Below are positions 18,491-25,478 of a stretch of DNA of 64,000 nucleotides, in pieces. Under the pieces are notes generated by a model, which searched no databases, was not told where the DNA came from, and saw only the letters and a list, made by a program, of their open reading frames with translations. Within the stretch, counting starts at the first letter, position 1; each line of letters starts with the position of its first letter. The stretch spans positions 134,823-198,822 of the forward strand of contig NZ_JBNCAN010000005.1 in the NCBI RefSeq assembly GCF_049808615.1, written 5' to 3'. A program made the position numbers and the translations under genes. Source of the DNA: Modicisalibacter sp049808615. Lineage in GTDB: Bacteria; Pseudomonadota; Gammaproteobacteria; Pseudomonadales; Halomonadaceae.

Positions 18491-20422
18491 TCATGCCTGC
18501 GTCGAGCGCAGTCTTATGACCATGTTGATCAATTCGATCGGGCCTTCCTGGGTCATCAAGGTGCAGCTGTTACGCTGGTTACAGTTCATTCGTTCGGTTT
18601 CACTCAACGGACGATCTTGCTCGTCGCGCAGGCTATCGGCGATCGCAGAGTCCACCAGCAAGGTAGTCGTTGGTTCGTCACTACTGCCGACCAGCGTGGC
18701 GGCACGTATCGCTTCCAGCTTGGGCAGTCGTTCGGCCAGGGTGGCATCCAGCACCAGGTCGCCCGGCGGAAGTTGTACCTGGCCACCTCTAGGAGCGTCG
18801 GCAAGGGCGAGCGCGATCCAATAGCTGTCACCTTTTTTCTGTTTATCCTTCTCACTCTGTATTAAATGAAATTCATCATTGAATATCGCCATGGACATGC
18901 GATCGGGAGGATTCATGACACCGACGGCATAGATCAGCACCATGAGCAGACCACCGAAATAAAGCCCATGCATCAGGTGGCCCATTCGCCGTTGGCGTTT
19001 TGCGGCCACCGGGTCGTCCGGCTCACCAGCAGAAATACCTTGGCGTGACCAGGACTGACGATTGAAGCGAAAGCTGATGTAAGTCTTCAGCAGGGCACCA
19101 CCTACCTGGTTGTAGTAGAGCAAGGGCACCCACAAAAGACTGAAGCGCCCTCGCTGCCAGGCAAGTACTGACGATGCGATACTGCGGGTCAATAATACCC
19201 ACAGCAGATACGCGAAGATGAACGAGGGGCGCACAAAAAGGGTTACCAGTATGGCAACCGTCGGACCGATGAGAGTGGTCCACATCGACAAGCGTTGGTC
19301 GACCAGACTCCACCAGGTGAATAACCCCATGGTGCGAGGTCCCAGCGCAATAGCGCGACCACTGGTGCGAAACATGTTGCCAAACCAGCGCTTCATCAGA
19401 TCGATGGTCGATGTGAAGAAGCGGGTCTTGTCTGGTAGCTCCTCGAACCCCGATACATTGACGTCGGGAACGTAGAGCATTTTCCAGCGATTCTTGAGTA
19501 GCCAGTACCAAGTGGATTTGTCGTCCCCGGAGAGGAACTTGAAGTTACCGAAACGCCAATGCTCGACATGATCGTTCTCGACCAGCTCGATAAACTCGGA
19601 ATTGGTGGCCAGTTTGGCACGAAAAGCGCTGTAGCGACCGGTAAGCACCAGTAACCGATGAGAGAGAGACATCGAGCTCATCACCAGGTGGCGCTGAGCA
19701 TAGCGCAGGTCATACCACTCCTTGGTGACATCGCCGCCATTGACGATGGCGCGATTGTTGGTGGTCAGCGCCCCCAGGGCATCGTCGATGAGAAAGAACG
19801 ACAGCGAGCGAGACAAGGTGCCTGGCTCGATCTTGATATCGCCGTCCATGGAGACCAGCAGTGAGCGATGGGTCGGCATACGCCGCGATATGGCACGCAG
19901 CACTTCCGCCATCGCCGAGCGCTTGCCGTCGCCTTTCTGGAACATGTAGCTGACTTCGATGTTGCCGGGCCAGTTGTTTTCGGCCATGACATGATCGATG
20001 ACATCGATGTCGCTACGGTCCGAGATCGCCGCGAAAATCGTGGTGGGAACGCCATACTCCTCGGCATCGCGGATCAGGGCGTCATACACCGCGAAAGTCA
20101 CTTCCGGCTCGATCCGGAAGGACGTACAGAGCACATAGAGCGCATCGGGTTTTTCGATAGCCCCCACGGCGTCTGCTTGCGTTCGCAATTCAGGAAAGAC
20201 ACGTCGATTGAACCAGACCGACCGTATCGCCTGAGTAAACCACCAGGAGTAACGCCAGGCACCGATGATTCCCACCGCAAGAATGAAGCTCTTCGACTCC
20301 GGGGAAAACACTTCTGCTGGAAGCTCGAAAAACAGAACTACCAGCAGCGCTGCTGCCAATAGAAATGCCGTGAGTTCAGTGATCCAGCTGGCCCCGGAAG
20401 AGCCAGATTGGAAATCGTTCAT
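18491..20422 (-). CDS. Alg8-like GT2 polyuronate synthase with extra C-terminal domain
   Basis: Processive inner-membrane glycosyltransferase. The 643-residue product has two membrane segments (about 13-33 and 45-65), a GT2 catalytic domain (about 90-385) and several further helices to about 503. The GT2 domain has DGDI (193-196), NDHVEHWRFGNFKFLSGDDK (283-302) and RWFGNMFRTSGRAIALGP. Its VDQRLSMWTTLIGP corresponds to the QxxRW region and resembles Alg8 closely. Residues about 508-643 are absent from Alg8 (494 residues) and should lie in the periplasm. ATG 20422 follows AGGAACACTCTAT; a frame extension to 20476 looks noncoding. The sugar donor is inferred to be UDP-glucuronate from the neighbouring dehydrogenase, but GDP-mannuronate cannot be excluded. 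Confidence 0.88.
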   Translation of the reverse strand: MNDFQSGSSGASWITELTAFLLAAALLVVLFFELPAEVFSPESKSFILAVGIIGAWRYSWWFTQAIRSVWFNRRVFPELRTQADAVGAIEKPDALYVLCTSFRIEPEVTFAVYDALIRDAEEYGVPTTIFAAISDRSDIDVIDHVMAENNWPGNIEVSYMFQKGDGKRSAMAEVLRAISRRMPTHRSLLVSMDGDIKIEPGTLSRSLSFFLIDDALGALTTNNRAIVNGGDVTKEWYDLRYAQRHLVMSSMSLSHRLLVLTGRYSAFRAKLATNSEFIELVENDHVEHWRFGNFKFLSGDDKSTWYWLLKNRWKMLYVPDVNVSGFEELPDKTRFFTSTIDLMKRWFGNMFRTSGRAIALGPRTMGLFTWWSLVDQRLSMWTTLIGPTVAILVTLFVRPSFIFAYLLWVLLTRSIASSVLAWQRGRFSLLWVPLLYYNQVGGALLKTYISFRFNRQSWSRQGISAGEPDDPVAAKRQRRMGHLMHGLYFGGLLMVLIYAVGVMNPPDRMSMAIFNDEFHLIQSEKDKQKKGDSYWIALALADAPRGGQVQLPPGDLVLDATLAERLPKLEAIRAATLVGSSDEPTTTLLVDSAIADSLRDEQDRPLSETERMNCNQRNSCTLMTQEGPIELINMVIRLRSTQA

Positions 20423-20741
20423 ATAGAGTGTTCCTGATCGTCTATGACGAGCATACGCACCTTTTTCAATTATCAACGCCGTTACTTCAGGCGTTGAGCG
20501 TATTAGATGTTGCCGTTAATTCGACTGGAATAAGGCATTAAAGAGCTATTCATATAAAACTTTATTAAGGTCTTATAAGATAAGAGCCATCATGCAGAAA
20601 TAGTCCGCTCATGCCAGAATTGGATTCTTTGCATGAGCAGAATAAGTCGAGGTGTTGGTTCATTGTCATATGGTTCAATGTTACCAACACTCAGGCGCGA
20701 TAGTGTGGCTATCAGTCAGCATGGATAGCTTTAGTTGCCGT
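20423..20741 (-). promoter_or_regulatory. AT-rich leader of the synthase operon with two inverted repeats
   Basis: This 319-base gap between ugd and the synthase gene holds no gene. It has AT-rich tracts, as a promoter would. Near the synthase start lies TCAACGCC (20473-20480) with GGCGTTGA (20490-20497), a perfect 8-bp dyad. Nearer ugd lies GTGTTGGTTCATTG (20652-20665) facing CAATGTTACCAACAC (20676-20690), an almost perfect 14-bp inverted repeat. Neither is followed by a T-run on the minus strand. They may be operators, or leader structures separating ugd from synthase expression. I could not single out one convincing promoter. Confidence 0.5.
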
Positions 20742-22088
20742 TCAATAGGTTACCTGACGCAGCGATTCACCACGCCCCATTCCGTAATAAAGAAGGCCGG
20801 CAGACTTGACCGTTTCGGGGTCGTACAGGTTTCTACCATCAATCACGACGGGGGTCTTGAGCGTTTGCTTGAGCTGATCGAAATTGACGGTACGAAATGC
20901 TTTCCACTCGGTGCAGATCACCAGCGCATCAGCACCTTCGAGAGTATCGTCACGTCTATCGGCCAGTTTGAGGTCGTCACGCTCACCGTAGATACGCAAA
21001 CATTCCTGGAGAGCTTCCGGATCAAACGCCTGCACCTTGGCACCTGCCTGCCATAGCGCTTCCATCAGGTTACGGCTCGGGGCCTCGCGCATGTCATCGG
21101 TATTGGGTTTGAAGGCCAATCCCCATACGGCGATCGTCTTGCCCTTGAGGTCACCGTCGAAGGCCTGGGTGAGCTTCTCGAAGAGCTTGCTTTTCTGGCG
21201 CTTGTTGACCGACTCCACTGCATTGAGCAGTTCAGCGTTGTAGCCGACGTCACTGGCCGTGCGGGCGAGTGCCTGAACGTCCTTGGGGAAGCAGGAACCG
21301 CCGTAACCGCAGCCGGGATAGATGAAGTGGTAGCCGATACGTGGATCACTACCGATACCGTGACGGACCTGCTCGATATCGGCACCCAGATTCTCCGCCA
21401 GATTGGCGACTTCGTTCATGAAGCTGATCTTCGTTGCCAGCATGGCGTTGGCGGCGTATTTGGTCAGTTCGGCGCAACGCACATCCATGAACATCAGCTT
21501 TTCATGGTTGCGGTTGTAGGGCGCGTAGCATTCGCGCATCGCCTTCTTGACACGCTCGGAATCGGTGCCGACGATGATTCGAGCACCTTTCGAGAAGTCC
21601 TCGACCGCGGCGCCTTCCTTCAGGAATTCAGGATTCGAGCAAACGTCATATTCGAGTGCGACATTGCGCTTCTTGAGTACCTTGTCGATGGCAGCGGACA
21701 CTTTATCCGCGGTACCGACGGGTACCGTGGACTTGTCGATGACGATCTTGTAGTCCTGCATGTGCGTGGCAATGGTTTCGGCCACCTTGAGCACATATTT
21801 TAGATCGGCACTGCCATCTTCATCAGGAGGGGTGCCGACTGCGATGAATTGTAGAGTGCCAAATCTGACCGCCATTTCAGCATCGGTGGTAAAGCGTAGG
21901 CGGCCAGCTTCCATATTGGTCTGAATCATTGGTTCCAGACCGGGTTCGTAAATAGGCACTTCGCCGTTGTTGAGCCTTGCCACTTTGTCCTCGTCGACAT
22001 CGACGCAGACTATTTCGTGACCCGCGTCAGCCAAACAAGTACCTGTTACTAGTCCGACATACCCCGAACCGAAGATGGTAATTTTCAT
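20742..22088 (-). CDS. ugd: UDP-glucose 6-dehydrogenase
   Basis: This enzyme oxidises UDP-glucose to UDP-glucuronate with two NAD+. The 448-residue product has an N-terminal Rossmann fold (GSGYVGLVTGTCLADAGH), PIYEPGLEPM, AVGTPPDEDGSADL and STVPVGT. The central part has NPEFLKEGAAVEDF, and the catalytic Cys sits in YPGCGYGGSCFPKD. The C-terminal UDP-binding domain starts WGLAFKPNTDDMREAPS. These match UDP-glucose dehydrogenases and differ from GDP-mannose dehydrogenase AlgD, which has a different PGFAFGGSCLPKD context. ATG 22088 follows GGAGGGGCC. It lies upstream of the Alg8-like synthase on the same strand, with a 319-base gap, and likely provides its substrate. It could also serve capsule or lipopolysaccharide synthesis. 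Confidence 0.93.
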   Translation of the reverse strand: MKITIFGSGYVGLVTGTCLADAGHEIVCVDVDEDKVARLNNGEVPIYEPGLEPMIQTNMEAGRLRFTTDAEMAVRFGTLQFIAVGTPPDEDGSADLKYVLKVAETIATHMQDYKIVIDKSTVPVGTADKVSAAIDKVLKKRNVALEYDVCSNPEFLKEGAAVEDFSKGARIIVGTDSERVKKAMRECYAPYNRNHEKLMFMDVRCAELTKYAANAMLATKISFMNEVANLAENLGADIEQVRHGIGSDPRIGYHFIYPGCGYGGSCFPKDVQALARTASDVGYNAELLNAVESVNKRQKSKLFEKLTQAFDGDLKGKTIAVWGLAFKPNTDDMREAPSRNLMEALWQAGAKVQAFDPEALQECLRIYGERDDLKLADRRDDTLEGADALVICTEWKAFRTVNFDQLKQTLKTPVVIDGRNLYDPETVKSAGLLYYGMGRGESLRQVTY

Positions 22089-22479
22089 GGCCCCTCCATG
22101 GGTGGTTAAGTGAGTTTAAATGCAAGTGAGCTAGTTTTTTAACAGTGTTCGATATCTATTCGTGAGAAAAAATTGTGCCGCATTAAGGTTATAAATAAAT
22201 GACATCGAATGATTGTAGATAAGGTTGTGGCAACAGTAATCCGGTTAACATCGCTATTAGCGAATATAGATTGGCAATATCGGACATTAGCCTAGAGGCA
22301 TCATGTCGATACGTCAAACGTATCAAAATGACGACACGTAGAATAAAAAGCGTCGCCATTAAGAGTCATTGTATAACTGTTCCTTTCACGACAGCGTATT
22401 ACAGGCGCATGAATATCCTTGTTCCTGCATAGCCACTTCATATCTGGGGCCGTATCTGCTCGGTATTTGCACGATTCTC
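22089..22479. promoter_or_regulatory. Divergent intergenic region between ugd and the suf operon
   Basis: No gene is evident here. The region is much more AT-rich than its surroundings and must hold the ugd promoter on the minus strand. The clearest element is GATACGT (22308-22314) and ACGTATC (22318-22324), a perfect 7-bp dyad around CAA, flanked by TGTCG and CGACA-like bases that extend the symmetry. It looks like a binding site for a dimeric regulator about 220 bases upstream of ugd. Several AT-rich hexamers could be promoter boxes and none stands out. Confidence 0.5.
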
Positions 22480-22513
22480 TTCACAAGCGGGCTATACAGT
22501 ACTAAAATGGTCC
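22480..22513 (+). promoter_or_regulatory. Sigma-70 promoter of the suf operon with overlapping dyad
   Basis: TTCACA (22480-22485) and TAAAAT (22503-22508) are separated by exactly 17 bases, a good housekeeping promoter 38 bases before the Rrf2 regulator start. The -10 box lies inside an imperfect dyad, GTACTAAAATGGTCC (22499-22513), of the ACTAAAATGGTC type. Rrf2-family regulators often bind such sites. Autorepression by the first gene product is a reasonable inference. Confidence 0.6.
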
Positions 22514-22546
22514 ACATTGTGATCGGCAATACATGTAAGGTGAAGC

Positions 22547-23047
22547 GTGCTCAAGTTATCCAAGCTGACGGATTATGCTGCCGTGGTGATGGCTCAGATC
22601 GCTCGTCACCCGGAGCAGCCGCATGCTGCAAACGAGTTGGCGGAAGCGGTCAAGTTACCACGACCGACGGTAAGCAAGACGTTGAAGATGCTGGTGCGAG
22701 CGGGGTTGCTTGCGTCTCAGCGAGGTGCTCAGGGTGGATATCACTTGGCAAGACCTGCAGCTCAAATCAGCGCCAGCGATATCATCTCCGCCATCGAAGG
22801 TCCCGTGGCGATGACCGAATGCAGTCATGCAGATGGCGATTGCAGCCTGTTTGGTAGCTGCGGCGTTGCCGGCAATTGGCAGCGCGTTTCATTGGCTGTG
22901 GGTACGCTTCTCGACAGTGTGACCCTCGCGCACCTTGCTCAGTCCGCCCCGATCAAATTACCCGTTCAGTTACCCATACAGAGTGTGACACTGGCTGCTT
23001 CGGCCGGGATCGAACACCATCATACCGTTAAAGACCCACTAGCATAA
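22547..23047 (+). CDS. sufR: Rrf2-family Fe-S regulator of the SUF operon
   Basis: A 166-residue Rrf2/IscR-type transcription factor, first gene of the suf operon. It has an N-terminal winged helix (KLTDYAAVVMAQIARHPEQP, then LPRPTVSKTLKMLVRAGLL) and RGAQGGYHLAR. The Cys cluster CSHADGDCSLFGSC near residues 92-105 should hold a [2Fe-2S] cluster. This matches the gammaproteobacterial SUF-specific regulator family (TIGR02944 type) rather than IscR. It begins with GTG behind AAGGTGAAGC. It probably represses the operon when it carries its cluster. The symbol sufR is used by function; cyanobacterial SufR is a different family. Confidence 0.85.
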   Translation: MLKLSKLTDYAAVVMAQIARHPEQPHAANELAEAVKLPRPTVSKTLKMLVRAGLLASQRGAQGGYHLARPAAQISASDIISAIEGPVAMTECSHADGDCSLFGSCGVAGNWQRVSLAVGTLLDSVTLAHLAQSAPIKLPVQLPIQSVTLAASAGIEHHHTVKDPLA

Positions 23048-23066
23048 CGCCCGGAGGGGAGAAGAC

Positions 23067-24509
23067 ATGGCTACCGAGGAAATGGAGCAGCTTGTCCGTC
23101 GCGAATATACCCAGGGGTTCGTGACCGATATCGAAAGCGATACAGTACCGCCAGGACTGGATGAAAGCGTCATCGCCTTCATTTCCCAGAAGAAAGGCGA
23201 GCCGCAGTGGATGCTGGATTGGCGTCTCAATGCCTATCATCAGTGGCTCAAGATGAAGGAACCATCCTGGGCGCATCTGAACTATCCGCCTATTGATTAT
23301 CAGGCGATCTCCTATTATAGCGCGCCCAAGAAGCCGGAAGATCGGCCCCAGAGCCTTGATGAGGTCGATCCCAAGCTACTCGAAACCTATGAAAAGCTGG
23401 GGATACCGCTGCATGAACGAGCAGCGCTGGCCGGAGTGGCCGTCGACGCGGTGTTCGATTCCGTGTCCGTGACCACGACGTTCAAGGAAAAGCTCGCCGA
23501 AGCCGGTGTGATCTTCTGTTCGATCTCCGAAGCGATTCGCGAGTATCCCGAGCTGGTTCGGCAATATCTGGGCACCGTGGTGCCCCAGGGCGACAATTTC
23601 TTCGCCGCGCTCAATTCGGCGGTCTTCACCGACGGCTCCTTCGTCTTCGTGCCCGAGGGCGTCACCTGCCCGATGGAGCTATCGACGTACTTTCGCATCA
23701 ATGCCGCCAATACCGGCCAGTTCGAGCGCACTCTGATCGTGTGCGAAAAGCAGGCCCAAGTCTCCTATCTGGAAGGCTGCACGGCGCCGCAACGCGACGA
23801 GAATCAGCTGCACGCCGCCATCGTCGAGCTGGTGGCCCTGGAAGATGCCTACATCAAGTACTCCACGGTGCAGAACTGGTATCCCGGCGATGAAGACGGT
23901 AAGGGCGGGATTTACAACTTCGTCACCAAGCGTGCCGATTGTCGCGGTGATCGTTCCAAGGTCTCCTGGACCCAGGTCGAGACCGGTTCCGCCATTACCT
24001 GGAAATATCCCTCGTGCCTACTGAGAGGCAAGGACAGCGTGGGTGAGTTCTACTCCGTGGCAGTGACAAACGGACGTCAGCAGGCGGATACCGGTACCAA
24101 GATGATCCACATCGGCGAAGGCACCAAATCGACGATCGTCTCCAAGGGGATCTCCGCTGGCAATAGCGATCAGTCCTATCGCGGACTGGTCAAGATCGGC
24201 CCGCGGGCCAAGCGAGCACGCAACTTTACCCAGTGTGACTCGTTATTGATCGGTGATCGCAGCGGCGCCCATACCTTCCCTTATCAGGAAATCGGCAACA
24301 GCACCGCGACCGTCGAGCACGAGGCGACCACCTCGAAGATCGGCGAGGATCAACTCTTCTACTGCCGCCAGCGCGGTATTTCCGAGGAAGACGCGGTCAA
24401 CATGATCGTCAACGGCTTCTGCAAGGACGTGTTCCAGGAGTTGCCGATGGAGTTTGCCGTGGAAGCAGAAGCTCTTCTGAACGTCACTCTTGAAGGCGCG
24501 GTGGGTTAA
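23067..24509 (+). CDS. sufB: SufB, Fe-S scaffold subunit
   Basis: SufB is the scaffold of the SufBC2D complex on which Fe-S clusters are built. The 480-residue product (E. coli 495) includes SVSVTTTFKEKLAEAGVIF, FVPEGVTCPMELSTYFRIN, YLEGCTAPQRDENQLHAA and the core TKSTIVSKGISAGNSDQSYR. NFTQCDSLLIGD carries the conserved Cys and GAHTFPYQEI follows. GGAGGGGAGAAG lies just before the ATG. The following 216-base gap before sufC is unusual for this operon because it contains a palindromic repeat. Confidence 0.97.
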   Translation: MATEEMEQLVRREYTQGFVTDIESDTVPPGLDESVIAFISQKKGEPQWMLDWRLNAYHQWLKMKEPSWAHLNYPPIDYQAISYYSAPKKPEDRPQSLDEVDPKLLETYEKLGIPLHERAALAGVAVDAVFDSVSVTTTFKEKLAEAGVIFCSISEAIREYPELVRQYLGTVVPQGDNFFAALNSAVFTDGSFVFVPEGVTCPMELSTYFRINAANTGQFERTLIVCEKQAQVSYLEGCTAPQRDENQLHAAIVELVALEDAYIKYSTVQNWYPGDEDGKGGIYNFVTKRADCRGDRSKVSWTQVETGSAITWKYPSCLLRGKDSVGEFYSVAVTNGRQQADTGTKMIHIGEGTKSTIVSKGISAGNSDQSYRGLVKIGPRAKRARNFTQCDSLLIGDRSGAHTFPYQEIGNSTATVEHEATTSKIGEDQLFYCRQRGISEEDAVNMIVNGFCKDVFQELPMEFAVEAEALLNVTLEGAVG

Positions 24510-24534
24510 AGAAACGGCTGCACGGGGCTGGACG

Positions 24535-24629
24535 CCGGGGGCAAGGTAAAGCAAGGGTCTTTTGCCATGGATGGCAAAAGTAGCGCCCAAGGAAGGGTTT
24601 ACAGCGCCCTTGCGACGCCTTGCCGCCGG
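24535..24629. repeat. Palindromic intergenic repeat between sufB and sufC
   Basis: A 95-base imperfect palindrome. The outer arms CCGGGGGCAAGG...GCAAGGG (24535-24557) and CCCTTGC...CCTTGCCGCCGG (24607-24629) pair except for a few central bases. An inner hairpin TTTTGCCATGGATGGCAAAA (24560-24579) is nearly perfect. AGCGCCC occurs twice, at 24582-24588 and 24604-24610. The design resembles ERIC- or REP-like elements scattered between genes in bacterial genomes. It encodes no protein. Inserted inside the operon, it may alter mRNA stability between sufB and sufC. Confidence 0.7.
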
Positions 24630-24725
24630 AGAAGTACAGGCCGTCTAGTGGGTTATGAAGAGCGCGTAAAGTCAATTTTTAGAGATCGCCATCTTAATGC
24701 GGCTCGACAGAAAACAGGTATCAAC

Positions 24726-25478
24726 ATGCTCGAAGTCAAGGATCTGCACGTCACGGTGGAAGGCAACGAAATTCTCAAGGGCTTGAGCCTGACGGTAAAC
24801 GTCGGCGAGGTTCATGCCATCATGGGGCCCAACGGGTCCGGCAAGTCCACCTTGTCCGCGGTGATCGCCGGCAAGGAGGACTACGAGGTGACCTCCGGGT
24901 CGATCACCTTCGAGGGCCGCAACGTGCTGGAGATGGAGATCGAGGAGCGTGCCCAGGCGGGGTTGCTGCTGGGCTTTCAGTACCCGGTGGAAATTCCGGG
25001 TGTGAAGAATATCTATCTGCTCAAGGCGGCGCTCAACGCCCAGCGCAAAGCGCGAGGTGAAGACGAGATCCCGGCACCGGAATTCATGAAACTGGTCAAG
25101 GAGAAGCTGGCTTTCATGAAGATGGATGCGAGCTTTTTGCAGCGTGCCGTCAACGAAGGCTTCTCGGGTGGTGAGAAGAAGCGCAACGAAATCCTTCAGA
25201 TGCTGTTACTCGAACCCAAACTGGCCATGCTCGACGAGATTGACTCCGGGCTCGACATCGATGCCATGAAGATCGTCGCCGACGGCGTGAACTCCCTGCG
25301 CAGCGAAGAACGCGCCGTGCTGATGGTCACGCACTATCAACGCCTACTCGATTACATTACCCCGGATTATGTACATGTGTTGGTGGATGGTCGCATTGCC
25401 AAATCCGGTGATAAATCCCTGGCCCTGGAGCTCGAATCCCGGGGCTATGAATGGGTATTGGAGGAGTCTGCGGCATGA
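24726..25478 (+). CDS. sufC: SufC, ATPase of the SUF complex
   Basis: ABC-type ATPase that drives the SufBC2D scaffold; soluble, not a transporter. The 250-residue product has Walker A GPNGSGKSTLS, Q-loop FQYPVEIPGV, signature FSGGEKKRNEILQ, Walker B LAMLDEIDSGLDIDA and the switch His in MVTHYQRLL. ATG 24726 begins the conserved MLEVKDLHV. The frame is open further upstream into the palindromic repeat, but that part is not conserved. Its stop overlaps the sufD start as ATGA. Confidence 0.97.
   Translation: MLEVKDLHVTVEGNEILKGLSLTVNVGEVHAIMGPNGSGKSTLSAVIAGKEDYEVTSGSITFEGRNVLEMEIEERAQAGLLLGFQYPVEIPGVKNIYLLKAALNAQRKARGEDEIPAPEFMKLVKEKLAFMKMDASFLQRAVNEGFSGGEKKRNEILQMLLLEPKLAMLDEIDSGLDIDAMKIVADGVNSLRSEERAVLMVTHYQRLLDYITPDYVHVLVDGRIAKSGDKSLALELESRGYEWVLEESAA

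Noticed and set aside
18491..20422. Cellulose synthase BcsA
   Set aside because: The PilZ domain is on a separate protein and the DQRLSMWTTLIGP and NDHVEHWRFGNFKF stretches match Alg8, not BcsA.
20742..22088. GDP-mannose dehydrogenase AlgD
   Set aside because: Its motifs (YPGCGYGGSCFPKD, GTPPDEDGSADL) fit UDP-glucose dehydrogenases, and the AlgD-specific patterns are absent.
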